Positions 1 to 9,131 of a DNA stretch of 64,000 nt are shown here, piece after piece (positions within the stretch are counted from its first letter, which is position 1; the number at the start of each line of letters is the position of its first letter). Under the pieces are notes generated by a model. That model was not told where the DNA came from, made no database searches, and saw nothing but the letters and a program-made list of their open reading frames with translations. The position numbers were made by a program, and so were the translations under genes. The DNA lies in NCBI GenBank assembly GCA_951813395.1, contig OX638356.1, positions 3,174,501 to 3,238,500 of the forward strand. Direction: 5' to 3'. This DNA comes from Longimicrobiales bacterium (lineage in GTDB: Bacteria; Gemmatimonadota; Gemmatimonadetes; Longimicrobiales; Gaopeijiaceae).

Positions 1-68
1 CGCGCGCGCACTCCAAAGGCGACCTTGGTCACGCACGTTGGAGCACGGCCCGTTCAGGAGCACCACCC

Positions 69-1058
69 ATGAAAGCCGCACCCGCAACAGGTCGGTCCCC
101 CCTCGCCGCGCTGGCGCCGATCACACTCCTGGCGCTTTCCTGCGCCCCCGCGCCGGAAGAGCCGCCGGACGACGCCCTCCGCACAGCGGACCCCTACGCC
201 CGCGGCTACACCGACGCCGACTTCCCGCGTGTCCGGGAACTCGCGCCCGGCGTGTATTCCTACGAGCAGCTGCGCTCCGCGGGCGAGGAGCGGTTCACCA
301 CGGTGAGCATGTTCGTCGTGACCGGCGAAGGCGTACTCGTCGCCGACGGCCAGGGCAGCCCGGAGGAGACGCGCCGCCTGGTCGAGACCATCGCCGCGAT
401 CACCGACGAGCCCATCACCCACGTCGTCGTGTGCTCCGACCACGGCGACCACACGGCTGGCAACTCCGAATTCCCCAGCGACGCCCGCTTCTACGCGCAC
501 TCTACCTCCCACGCCGTGCTGCAGGCGGCCGCCGACAACCCGGACCGCCCCGCCGACGCACCCCCGATCGTCGTGCCCACGCACCTGGTCGAGAGCCGCG
601 AGACGCTCCACCTCGGCGGGCGCGAGATCCAGCTCCTCTTCCTGGGGCGCGCCCACACCGGTGGCGACCTGGTCGTGTACCTGCCCGCCGAAAAGATCCT
701 CTTCATGAGCGAGGCCTACCTGAACCGTGTCTTCCCGGCCATGCGCTCGGCCTACCCGACCGAGTGGGTGGCCATGATCGAGGCCTCCCAGGCGCTCGAC
801 GTCGACACCTACGTGCCGGGACACGGCTTCGTGGATTCGCCCGCGGTCCTCGCCGAGGAGCTGGAGACCTACCGGCAGGCCGTCGTCCAGGTCATCGAGG
901 AGACCACCCGCCTCCACGCGGCGGGGCTCGGCCCGGAGGAGGCAATCGGGCAGGCCGACTTCGGAGCCCTGGAGAGCTGGTCGCTCCACGCCAGCCAGGC
1001 GCCGACGGCCATCCGCCGCGTCTACATGGAACTGAACGGCCAGCTGCCACAGTCGTGA
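69..1058 (+). CDS. MBL-fold metallo-hydrolase lipoprotein
   Basis: 329-residue exported protein. The N-terminus is a lipoprotein signal ending in the lipobox LALSC, so it should be anchored on the periplasmic side of a membrane. The body has a metallo-beta-lactamase fold layout: a beta-rich start (VSMFVVTGEGVLVADGQG), the metal motif region at about residues 123-128, a second histidine in AHTGGDLVVYLP, and a third in YVPGHGFV. The usual HxHxDH motif reads SDHGDH here: the first histidine is replaced by serine (S123), while D127 and H128 remain. That suggests an altered or single-metal site, or loss of hydrolase activity. The start ATG is preceded by AGGAG. A PQQ dehydrogenase follows on the same strand 94 nt downstream. 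The substrate is not predictable. Confidence 0.85.
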   Translation: MKAAPATGRSPLAALAPITLLALSCAPAPEEPPDDALRTADPYARGYTDADFPRVRELAPGVYSYEQLRSAGEERFTTVSMFVVTGEGVLVADGQGSPEETRRLVETIAAITDEPITHVVVCSDHGDHTAGNSEFPSDARFYAHSTSHAVLQAAADNPDRPADAPPIVVPTHLVESRETLHLGGREIQLLFLGRAHTGGDLVVYLPAEKILFMSEAYLNRVFPAMRSAYPTEWVAMIEASQALDVDTYVPGHGFVDSPAVLAEELETYRQAVVQVIEETTRLHAAGLGPEEAIGQADFGALESWSLHASQAPTAIRRVYMELNGQLPQS

Positions 1059-1152
1059 CCGCACCGCCGTGATTCCGCACCACTGGCCCACCGGCGGGGT
1101 CCACCATAATGTCCAAGGCGCTCCTACCATTCCGACCCATCCGGAGGAACAT

Positions 1153-3135
1153 GTGAAACCGATCATTCGGGCCTCGGAGGGCTTTGCCCTCGCCACGGCC
1201 CTCACCCTCACCGCTCTCGCCTTCGCCGCCGCCCTCGCTTTCGCCACCCCCGCCCCAGCCTCCGCGCAGGACGGCGAGTGGCGCTATTGGGGCTCGGACG
1301 CCTCCAGCACGCGGTACGCACCGCTCGACCAGATCGACGCCTCCAACTTCAACGACCTCGAAGTGGCGTGGATGTGGCGCAGCGACAACTACAGCCCCGA
1401 GCCGGAGCCGCTCCTGCGCGCGACACCGATCTACGTGAACGGCACCCTCTATTCGGTGGCTGGGTCGCGGCGGACCGCGGTGGCCATCGACCCGGCGACC
1501 GGCGAGACCATCTGGACCTTCCGCGAGCCCTACACAAAGCGGTGGGAGGACTCGATGCGGAAGAACTACGGCAAGGGCGTCGCGTACGCCGAGGTGAACG
1601 GGCGCGAGACGATCTACCTGGTGACGCCGGGCTTCTTCCTGCACGCACTGGATCCGATGACCGGCACGCCCATCGAGTCCTTCGGCAAGAAGGGCAGGGT
1701 GGACCTGCTCGGCGATCTTGGACACTGGGAGCACCACCCCGAGGACGGCCTGCCCTTCGAGGTCGGCTACATCACCAACTCGTCGCCTCCGCTCGTCGTC
1801 AACGGCGTGGTCGTCGTCGGCAACTCGCACGAGCAGGGCTACTACCAGACGATGCAGGAGAACGTGCCGGGCAACATCCTCGCCTACGACGCGGACACCG
1901 GCGCACACATGTGGACCTTCAACGTGATCCCGCAGGAGGGCGAATTCGGCAACGACACCTGGGAGAACGACGCCTGGAAGCGGACCGGCAACGTGTCGGC
2001 CTGGGCGCCCCTCTCGGGCGACCCCGAACTGGGCCTCGTGTACGTGGTGACCGACCCGCCGACGGTCGACTACTACGGCGGCTTCCACCCGGGCGACAAC
2101 CTCTTCGCGACCAGCATCCTCGCCCTCGACATCCAGACCGGTGAGCGCCGCTGGCACTTCCAGACCGTGCACCACGACGTCTGGAACTACGACAACCCGA
2201 CCGCGCCCAACCTGGTCGACATCAACGTCGACGGGCGCGCCGTCAAGGCGATCGTGCAGACCACCAAGCAGGGCTGGGCATACGTCCTGGACCGCGAGAC
2301 CGGGGAGCCCGTGTGGCCGATCGAGGAGCGTGCCGTGCCGCAGTCCGACGTGCCCGGCGAGCAGCTGTCACCCACGCAGCCATACGTCACCCGCCCCGCG
2401 CCTTACGAGATGCAGGGAATCACCGAGGACGACCTGATCGATTTCACCCCCGAACTCCGCGCCGAGGCGCTCGAGATCGTCAGCAACTTCCGCATGGGCC
2501 CGCTCTTCAACCCGCCCGCGCGTGAGGACGGTCCCGGCGGCCCCTCGATCCACTGCCCGGGCGCCAACGGCGGCGCCAACATTCCGGGCGGCGTGGCGGT
2601 CGACCCGACGACGGGTGTCCTCTACGTCGCGTCTACCCGCGGCTGCAGCGCGCCCCGGCTGGTCCCGGGCGTCGATGTCGACCCCGACTCCAACGTCGAG
2701 TGGGTGAGCGTCGGCCCCGGCGGCGTCCGCGGCCCGCGAGGCCTGCCCATCACCAAGCCCCCCTACGGCACGATCACCGCGATCGACCTCAACACGGGCG
2801 ACCACATCTGGCAGATCCCCAACGGCGATACCCCGGACAACATCCGCAACCACCCGGCGCTCCAGGGGGTTGACGTCGGCAACACGGGCTCGCGCGCCCA
2901 CGCCACCAAGCTCGTCACCAGCACCCTGCTCATGTACGGCGAGGGCCGAGGGGCCGCCCCGGTCTTCCGCGCCGTCGACAAGATGACGGGCAAGGAGCTG
3001 GGCCGCATCGAGCTCCCCGGATCCACCCTGACCGCCCCCATGACCTATATGCACGACGGGGTTCAGTACGTGGTCATGGCCATCGGCATTCGGGGTTCGG
3101 CGGGCGCGCTGGTGGCGTTGCGCCTGCCCGAGTAG
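1153..3135 (+). CDS. PQQ-dependent (quinoprotein) dehydrogenase
   Basis: About 660 residues from a GTG start at 1153, chosen because GGAGG lies 5 nt upstream and the next residues form a classic signal peptide ending ASAQD. An in-frame start at 1069 would add an implausible non-signal leader. The mature protein begins DGEWRYWGSD, followed by SSTRYAPLDQID, the hallmark start of quinoprotein beta-propeller dehydrogenases (glucose/alcohol dehydrogenase superfamily). Repeated tryptophan-docking blades follow (GETIWTFR, GERRWHF, GDHIWQIPNG). Family members oxidise alcohols or sugars in the periplasm using pyrroloquinoline quinone and pass electrons to the respiratory chain. No cytochrome domain is fused to it, and no PQQ biosynthesis gene is in the window. 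Substrate unknown. Confidence 0.92.
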   Translation: MKPIIRASEGFALATALTLTALAFAAALAFATPAPASAQDGEWRYWGSDASSTRYAPLDQIDASNFNDLEVAWMWRSDNYSPEPEPLLRATPIYVNGTLYSVAGSRRTAVAIDPATGETIWTFREPYTKRWEDSMRKNYGKGVAYAEVNGRETIYLVTPGFFLHALDPMTGTPIESFGKKGRVDLLGDLGHWEHHPEDGLPFEVGYITNSSPPLVVNGVVVVGNSHEQGYYQTMQENVPGNILAYDADTGAHMWTFNVIPQEGEFGNDTWENDAWKRTGNVSAWAPLSGDPELGLVYVVTDPPTVDYYGGFHPGDNLFATSILALDIQTGERRWHFQTVHHDVWNYDNPTAPNLVDINVDGRAVKAIVQTTKQGWAYVLDRETGEPVWPIEERAVPQSDVPGEQLSPTQPYVTRPAPYEMQGITEDDLIDFTPELRAEALEIVSNFRMGPLFNPPAREDGPGGPSIHCPGANGGANIPGGVAVDPTTGVLYVASTRGCSAPRLVPGVDVDPDSNVEWVSVGPGGVRGPRGLPITKPPYGTITAIDLNTGDHIWQIPNGDTPDNIRNHPALQGVDVGNTGSRAHATKLVTSTLLMYGEGRGAAPVFRAVDKMTGKELGRIELPGSTLTAPMTYMHDGVQYVVMAIGIRGSAGALVALRLPE

Positions 3136-3172
3136 GGGGTAACCGCAGGAGGAGAAGAAGGAGAAGAGAGCG

Positions 3173-3997
3173 ATGAGACATGCGCGTTCCAGCGCCCTGG
3201 CACTCGCCGGGGCGCTCCTGGCCACGGGGTGCCAGCAGGAGTCCCAGCCAGACTATTCCGGCATCTTCACCGGCGCCCAGGGCGAGTGGGTCGAACTCGG
3301 CCACGCATTCGGGCCGTCCACGATCTACTGGCCCACCGACACCCTCGGCTTCCAGCTCACCGAGTTGGCGTACGGCCCCACCGAGGCGGGATATTTCTAC
3401 GCGTCCTACTCCTTCGCCTCGGCCGAGCACGGCGGCACCCACCTCGACGCGCCCATCCACTTCGCCGAAGCGCGCCTCACCGCCGACCAGATCCCGCTGT
3501 CCAGCCTCATCACCACGGCCTCCGTGATCGACGTCACGGCTTCGGCCGACGCCGACCCGGACTACCTCGTCTCGGTGGACGACCTGGTGGCCTGGGAGGC
3601 CGAGCACGGCCAGATCGCCGACGGCACCGCGCTGCTCATCCGCACGGGATGGTCATCGCGCTGGAACGACCGCACCGCCTACCTGGGCACGTCGATGACC
3701 GGGCCCGAATCGGTGCCGGAGCTGCACTTCCCCGGCATCGGCACGGACGCCGCGCAGTGGCTGGTCGACAACCGCGCCATCGCCGCGATCGGGATCGACA
3801 CCCCCAGCATCGACTACGGCCAGTCCAGCGACTACCGGTCGCACGTGATCCTCTACAGCGAGAACATCGTGGGGTTCGAGAACCTCACCAACCTGGACCG
3901 GCTGCCGGCGACGGGGGCCGGGATCGTGGCGCTGCCGCTGAAGATCGAGGGCGGGAGTGGAGGGCCGCTCAGGATTGTGGGGTGGGTGCCGGGGTGA
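3173..3997 (+). CDS. Cyclase-family (kynurenine formamidase-like) lipoprotein
   Basis: 274 residues with a lipoprotein signal (lipobox ATGC at about residues 17-20). The signature HGGTHLDAPIHF at about residue 86 is the metal-binding HxGTHxDxPxHF motif of the 'putative cyclase' family, whose known members hydrolyse amides (N-formylkynurenine) or related bonds using divalent metal. The central region (DGTALLIRTGWSSRW) and IGIDTPSIDYG also match that family. A strong purine-rich Shine-Dalgarno (AGGAGGAGAAGAAGG) lies just upstream, 37 nt after the PQQ dehydrogenase stop, so the two are probably co-transcribed. Export as a lipoprotein is unusual for the cytoplasmic kynurenine enzyme, so a periplasmic catabolic role is more likely. 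The next gene converges from the other strand. Confidence 0.88.
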   Translation: MRHARSSALALAGALLATGCQQESQPDYSGIFTGAQGEWVELGHAFGPSTIYWPTDTLGFQLTELAYGPTEAGYFYASYSFASAEHGGTHLDAPIHFAEARLTADQIPLSSLITTASVIDVTASADADPDYLVSVDDLVAWEAEHGQIADGTALLIRTGWSSRWNDRTAYLGTSMTGPESVPELHFPGIGTDAAQWLVDNRAIAAIGIDTPSIDYGQSSDYRSHVILYSENIVGFENLTNLDRLPATGAGIVALPLKIEGGSGGPLRIVGWVPG

Positions 3998-4030
3998 GGG
4001 GTTCGTCATGAGCAGACGCAGGGCAGCCTG

Positions 4031-5839
4031 CTAGTTGGACTCGACCCGCAGATCAAGCGTCTGCACGGGGGCCTCGGAAGGGATAACCACAGTCTCCCCG
4101 TGCAATTCGGCCAGGTCCCACAGCGACTCTTCCTGTAACGCATCGGGTTCGGCTTCCGAATCGAAGCCGACTACCGATACCCGCACGTCGATGTCCACCG
4201 GAACCCAGCAAGCCAGGTAGTGTCCATTGCGATCGGTCGAGAACACGGCGCCGCTATACGCGACCCCTATGGCGTTGCCCGCCGAAGATGGCTGCCTGAG
4301 CCGGCTGATGTCGAACGACCGCAACAGAACGCGGACCATTGCGCCCGCTATAGCTTCTCCCGCGCTGTCGGTGACCTTTCCCATCAGGATACCGTCGTTC
4401 GCAAAACTGTCACCGTGGGCGGTGGTTGTGCTCTCTTCCGACCGCTCGGCATCGCTGCAGAGACTGTTGCCGATCCTCGTCATGGCAGGTGCGACAAAGT
4501 TGATCTGCGCCGGTGTCTTCGCTCCTTCCACCACCTCTACCTCGAAGGGTTCGGGGACGTAGGAGTAGGGTTCCAGGTATGGGTGCGAGAACGTCACGGA
4601 ATAGACGCCCGGCTCCAGATGGACCAGCTCGAATCTGCCCTCCCTCGAAGTGACGGCCTCGTTTGCCAGCCCTTCGATGTATACTCTTGCTCCGGCGAGA
4701 CCGACCTGCAGGCTGTCGAACACCACCCCGGCAATCCGGCCTCCCAGATCCGCCTCCAGCACCGTGCCCTCGTTCCCGTGCACCCGCAGCACGTCACCCC
4801 CGTGGACGGAGATCCCGTCCAGCACCGGTTCGGCCCGTCGGGTGAAGGGGTTGGTGGTCATCCGCGCACGCGGCACCCTGATCCGCCACGAGTCGACGAT
4901 CCAGGTGCCGTTGGGAAGCGCCTGGAACTCCACGGTGCCCCCGGTCGCAGCGGATAGAAGCGCGTCCGGCAGCCCGAGGTTCTCGTAGTAGAAGTCCAGC
5001 CGCCTGAGTTCCGAGGTGCCCGGATCGATCCAGAGCGTGCCGGAGATCTCGGCGAGGTTGCGGCCGCCCACGGGTTGGAAGGCAAGGCCGATCAGGCCCG
5101 GTGCGCGATTGTTGTCGCGTCTGACCCGAAAGCAGTGCGTGTCGAGAAACTCGTCGGACAGCAAGACCGCCGCGTCGGGAGCCCAATAGACCGATTCCGA
5201 TGGGGTCAGCTGGGCGAACCCATCCTTCATCAGCTCTGCAGCCGGAAGCGAAACGTACGGCGCACTCCGGTAGCCCCCGCCATAGGTCCGGTCCTCCGAG
5301 ACGACTCTGCGGTTCTCGCGATCCATCTGGCGCTCGATGCCCATCATCTCGTAGCGGTAGTAGCCTCTCTCCTGGGTCCACGCTGCCGCCTCCAGCGCCT
5401 TCCGTGCCTCGTCCCAGACCCGTGCCACCGCGAGCCCCTCCGCAGGGCGCACCCGGCAGCGGCGTTCACCCTCTGCTTCGATTCCGGCCAGCGAAATCGC
5501 TTCCACGCGCGCGGCGAGATCGACCACAATCGTATCCCCGGCGGCGATCTCGAAGTAGTCCGAGTAGGTTGTGGCGTATCCGATCCGTTCGGCCCTGACC
5601 CGGTATCGGCCCGGCACCGCCGTCAACTGATACAGCCCGCTCTCCCGCGTCAGGTTCCGGTCGAGTTGCCGGTCGCGGTCATCCACGAGGCTCATCATCG
5701 CGCTGCCCAGGGCGGTCGACCCGTCACTGTCCAGAAGCCTGCCGCGCACGACCTGGCCACCCGCCACTGACGCGTTGACGCCCATGAGGAACACGCAGAA
5801 GGAAAAGCCGATCGCGCCCCGTGCCCGGAAGTCCCGCAC
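4031..5839 (-). CDS. Protein with carboxypeptidase-regulatory-like (CarboxypepD_reg) domains
   Basis: About 602 residues using a GTG start at 5839, which places a basic, hydrophobic signal (RDFRARGAIGFSFCVFLMG) at the N-terminus behind a G-rich upstream stretch. An upstream ATG at 6016 would add a signal-less leader. The N-terminal ~90 residues (VVRGRLLDSDGSTALGSA, ending in YRVRAERIGYAT) are one regulatory-like beta-sandwich. A middle domain of ~220 residues has no family I can name. Two further beta-sandwich repeats follow (RIAGVVFDSLQVGLAGARVY and GKVTDSAGEAIAGAMVRV). Such domains are common in exported receptors and transporters, but no TonB plug or barrel is present here. It is convergent with the cyclase gene and downstream of the TonB receptor terminator. 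Function unknown. Confidence 0.75.
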   Translation of the reverse strand: MRDFRARGAIGFSFCVFLMGVNASVAGGQVVRGRLLDSDGSTALGSAMMSLVDDRDRQLDRNLTRESGLYQLTAVPGRYRVRAERIGYATTYSDYFEIAAGDTIVVDLAARVEAISLAGIEAEGERRCRVRPAEGLAVARVWDEARKALEAAAWTQERGYYRYEMMGIERQMDRENRRVVSEDRTYGGGYRSAPYVSLPAAELMKDGFAQLTPSESVYWAPDAAVLLSDEFLDTHCFRVRRDNNRAPGLIGLAFQPVGGRNLAEISGTLWIDPGTSELRRLDFYYENLGLPDALLSAATGGTVEFQALPNGTWIVDSWRIRVPRARMTTNPFTRRAEPVLDGISVHGGDVLRVHGNEGTVLEADLGGRIAGVVFDSLQVGLAGARVYIEGLANEAVTSREGRFELVHLEPGVYSVTFSHPYLEPYSYVPEPFEVEVVEGAKTPAQINFVAPAMTRIGNSLCSDAERSEESTTTAHGDSFANDGILMGKVTDSAGEAIAGAMVRVLLRSFDISRLRQPSSAGNAIGVAYSGAVFSTDRNGHYLACWVPVDIDVRVSVVGFDSEAEPDALQEESLWDLAELHGETVVIPSEAPVQTLDLRVESN

Positions 5840-6066
5840 TACATACCCCCAGCTGTTGGTTCTCTGGAACGCAAGGTAGACGCCGGTGTCGCTGAAAGGC
5901 CAATGCCTGGCACCAGGCGTCTTCGCGCGCGGGCCCTCCTGGCAGAGCCGAATCCCGCCGTCTCTCGTGGCGAATGTGCTGAGCGAGAAACCCTGACCGC
6001 CGCGCTCGCGGTTCATGTGGTCCGGCAGTATTCCAACCTGGCGCCTGCTTCGATAACCCTTGCAAA

Positions 6067-6104
6067 GAGGCCCCGGCGGACTCTTCCGAGCCTGCCGGGG
6101 CCTC
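6067..6104 (-). terminator. Rho-independent terminator after the TonB receptor gene
   Basis: Perfect 11-bp inverted repeat GAGGCCCCGGC / GCCGGGGCCTC separated by 16 nt, starting 24 nt past the receptor stop codon. Read on the minus strand it is followed by TTT, matching an intrinsic terminator for the leftward receptor transcript. Confidence 0.8.
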
Positions 6105-6127
6105 CCGTTTCCCCGCTCACACCTCCG

Positions 6128-8878
6128 TCACCGCGTCTCCCACAGCCAGTCGTAGCTCAACCGGACATAGTAGTAGCCGCCGTTGAAGCCAAAGGGGGTG
6201 CTCTCGGGATAGCGGGCTCCCACGTTGAGCGCGGTCGGGCTCTCATCCGGATAGGCGTTCAGGAGGTTCTGTGCGCCCACGGTGATGGCCGCGTTGCCGG
6301 ACAGGTCCAGCGACGCTTCCGCGTCCAAAACGAAGCGGCCGGGGTAGTCGAACTCGTCGCCGATGTCGTACCAGCCGTCGTACCAGGTCGCCCTCAGCAG
6401 GGTCCGGACCCGGCCGAAGGGATGCGCCGCGCTCAGCGCCGTCCGGAAGTTGGGAAGCGACTGCTCGAGCTGGTATACGCGGTCGTCGTCCACGACCTCG
6501 GGGTTCCTGTCGGTCACCTCGGTCCCGGTGTAGTTGAAGAGGAGGCTGAACGCGGTGTTGCCCCCCATCGCGCCGGGCGTGTAGTTGGCCACCAGGTCCA
6601 CGCCCTGGGTCAGCGTGGCGAAATCGTTGGTGAAGAAGCGGAACTCGGCGAGGTTCGCGGCGCTCGTGATCCCCTCCGAGACAAGCCCGGCGACCTGGGC
6701 ATCGGTCAGCTTGAAGGTCTTGGTCTGGGCGAAGCGGTCGGAAATCGAGATGCGGAAGTAGTCCGCGGTCACTCTCAGGTCACCGCCTTCGTAGACCAGG
6801 CCCCCGGCAATGCTGACCGAAGTCTCGGGCTGGAGCTGCTTGCCGCCGACAACCGCCGCGACGGCGGAGGTGGACGGGATCGTGCCCCGGTTGACCAGGT
6901 CGCCGATCTCCGAGTCGAACACGGTCGAAACGTTGAAGGCGTTCTGCTGGCCCGGCGTGGGCGCACGGTAGCCGGTGGTCGCGCTGCCTCTGAACGACAC
7001 CGCCTCGGTCGCCTCGAAGCGTCCGGACACCTTCCCCGTGGCCTTGCCGCCGAAGTCCGAGAAGTCCTCGTAGCGCCCCGCGAAACCGAGGCTCCAGGGG
7101 TCTTCGGCGCCACCGAGGTTGAGGTCGGCGTAGACGGCTGTGTTCCTGCGGGCCCAGTTGCCCGCCGCGAGCGGGCTGAAGCCCGGGAAGCCGTTGGAGG
7201 ACGAACTGAACCCCTGCGAGGCATAGGGTCCGATCCTCCAGGATTCGTCCTGGCCCTGGCCGATCTCGAAGCGCTCCTCGCGGCGCTCGAAGCCTCCCGC
7301 CAGGTGGGCCCGCTCGCTGATGTCGTAGGCGAGGTCGACGTTGAAGTTCAGCTCCTCCTGATTGTAGAGCCCCGGATCGAACGAAGTGGGGGTCCGGGGC
7401 CCGAGCGCGGCGTTGACGGTGTTGTAGATGAAGAAGTCCACCTGGTTCCTCCCGTAGCTGGCGCTCGCGTCCCAGGAGACTCCCGAATCGGTCCGGCCCT
7501 GGACGCCGGCCACCGCCGAGGCGTCAAGGACGTTGCCCCCGAACTGCGGCGTGAATCCGCCGGGGAACAACTCCTGGAAAGAGAAGCAGTTGGGGTCGGC
7601 GAAGACCTGCGCCAGCGCCACCGGATCCGGGACGTTGTCGGTGATGGCGACAACGGGGCAGTTGGCCGAGCCGTCGTCCACGCCGTCCGCGGCATCCAGC
7701 ACGTCGCCGATGAGCAGCGTCTTGCCGCCGTCGCCGCTGAACACGCCGCCGCGCGTGTTGGGGTTGCGGAAGAAGAAGCCGCCGTCGACCTCCTTGGTGC
7801 CGATGTTGCCGAACGCGTAGGCCCGCTCGTCGTCGTCGAAGGTGTAGCCCGTGTTGAGCCAGACCTTCAGGTCGTCCGTGACCTTCGGCGAACCCCAGAT
7901 CTGCGCGGTGGGGGTCCGCACAGCCGTGTTGCCCGCCGCGATCAGCGCCGCCGCGTCGCCACGCTGGACCGCCCGGTCGGTCGGGTCCTGGTTGCCGTAC
8001 TCCACGGTGAAGTTGGCGAACCCGGACTCGCCAAGCGGTACTCCGAAGTTGCCAGCGACCGACAGCGCGTCCCCGTCGCCCTCGTAGAAGCTGCCCTGCC
8101 TGACCGCGACGCTGCCGCCGGAACGGTCGTCCTTCAGCACGAAGTTGAGCACGCCCGCGATGGCGTCCGAGCCGTACTGCGCCGAGGCGCCGTCACGCAG
8201 CACCTCCACCTGGCGCAGCGCGATGCCCGGAATGGAGCCGATGTCGGGCCCCTGCGCGCCGTCGGAGAGCCCTCCGCCCAGCCACGTGATGACCGCGCCC
8301 CGGTGGCGGCGCTTCCCGTTGAGGAGGACCAGCGTGTGGTCGGACGCAAGGCCGCGCAGGTTGGCCGGACGGGTGACCGTCGCGGCGTCGCTGATCGGCT
8401 GTATGTTGACGTTGTACGACGGGACCACCGTGCGGAGCAGGAAGTCGATGTTGGTTTCCGCCTGGCGGGAGATCTCGGAGACCGGAATCACGTCCACGGG
8501 GACCATCGACTCGGTCACGGTGCGGGGGCGCGTTCGGCTTCCGACCACGACGAGTTCGTTGAGCGCGAACGCCACCACGTCGAGCGAAATGTCCAGACTG
8601 AGGGTTTGCCCGGGAGCCACGGTCACCGACTGCGTATGCAGCCCATAGCCGAGGAGCCGGACCTCCAGCGTGTGGGTTCCGGCGGGGACGCTGGAAACGG
8701 AAAACGTGCCGGCGGCACCGGTGAACTCCACCAGCCCGATGCCGGTGACCTCCACTCGGGCGTTGCCGAGCCCCTGTCCGCTCTGACCGCTGCGGACCGT
8801 TCCTTCGATGGTGCCCTGCGCGAGGGCCGCGGAAGGGGACGCGAGTAGCGCGAGGACGACTAAAGTCTTTCTGATCAT
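6128..8878 (-). CDS. TonB-dependent outer-membrane receptor
   Basis: 916 residues from the ATG at 8878, chosen because AAGGAG lies 7 nt upstream and the protein then begins with a signal peptide (MIRKTLVVLALLASPSAALAQ). Order of domains: a carboxypeptidase-regulatory-like sandwich (GTIEGTVRSGQSGQGLGNAR, about 22-105), a plug domain (NLRGLASDHTLVLLNGKRRH; VEVLRDGASAQYGSDAIAGV), then a long barrel rich in aromatic strands, ending YYVRLSYDWLWETR with a terminal aromatic-containing strand. These receptors import ligands across the outer membrane using ExbB/ExbD/TonB energy. The divergent amidohydrolase gene starts 253 nt away and the spacer between them presumably holds both promoters. An intrinsic terminator follows. 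Ligand unknown. Confidence 0.95.
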   Translation of the reverse strand: MIRKTLVVLALLASPSAALAQGTIEGTVRSGQSGQGLGNARVEVTGIGLVEFTGAAGTFSVSSVPAGTHTLEVRLLGYGLHTQSVTVAPGQTLSLDISLDVVAFALNELVVVGSRTRPRTVTESMVPVDVIPVSEISRQAETNIDFLLRTVVPSYNVNIQPISDAATVTRPANLRGLASDHTLVLLNGKRRHRGAVITWLGGGLSDGAQGPDIGSIPGIALRQVEVLRDGASAQYGSDAIAGVLNFVLKDDRSGGSVAVRQGSFYEGDGDALSVAGNFGVPLGESGFANFTVEYGNQDPTDRAVQRGDAAALIAAGNTAVRTPTAQIWGSPKVTDDLKVWLNTGYTFDDDERAYAFGNIGTKEVDGGFFFRNPNTRGGVFSGDGGKTLLIGDVLDAADGVDDGSANCPVVAITDNVPDPVALAQVFADPNCFSFQELFPGGFTPQFGGNVLDASAVAGVQGRTDSGVSWDASASYGRNQVDFFIYNTVNAALGPRTPTSFDPGLYNQEELNFNVDLAYDISERAHLAGGFERREERFEIGQGQDESWRIGPYASQGFSSSSNGFPGFSPLAAGNWARRNTAVYADLNLGGAEDPWSLGFAGRYEDFSDFGGKATGKVSGRFEATEAVSFRGSATTGYRAPTPGQQNAFNVSTVFDSEIGDLVNRGTIPSTSAVAAVVGGKQLQPETSVSIAGGLVYEGGDLRVTADYFRISISDRFAQTKTFKLTDAQVAGLVSEGITSAANLAEFRFFTNDFATLTQGVDLVANYTPGAMGGNTAFSLLFNYTGTEVTDRNPEVVDDDRVYQLEQSLPNFRTALSAAHPFGRVRTLLRATWYDGWYDIGDEFDYPGRFVLDAEASLDLSGNAAITVGAQNLLNAYPDESPTALNVGARYPESTPFGFNGGYYYVRLSYDWLWETR

Positions 8879-9131
8879 GGGAATGCTCCTTGAACTGCCT
8901 GTTTCGTTGGGTAGCGCGCAAAGAGAGGACCCGGGAGGGTGCCGCTCGGCGCGCGTGGCGAAAAATGGGTGAGGAATCCGCCGATGCCGTCCGGCATCAT
9001 ATAGCGGTGTACGCCGAAGCAGGGCGGAGGTTTCGTGTTGCACGTCGTCACCGGCTTCCGCAGTGTGAGCGCATGGGCGGAGTGTCGTCCGCCGCCAGCC
9101 CGCTCCCGGTATTTGTCAACGGAGGTTCCAG

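Noticed and set aside
1069-1152. Upstream GTG start for the PQQ dehydrogenase
   Set aside because: It would place 28 non-signal residues before a perfect signal peptide and has no ribosome site; GTG 1153 has GGAGG.
5903-8848. 981-codon plus-strand open frame opposite the TonB receptor gene
   Set aside because: It is an antisense shadow caused by high GC. Its translation is Arg/Val/Gly-rich without domains, while the minus strand encodes a complete receptor with signal, plug and barrel.
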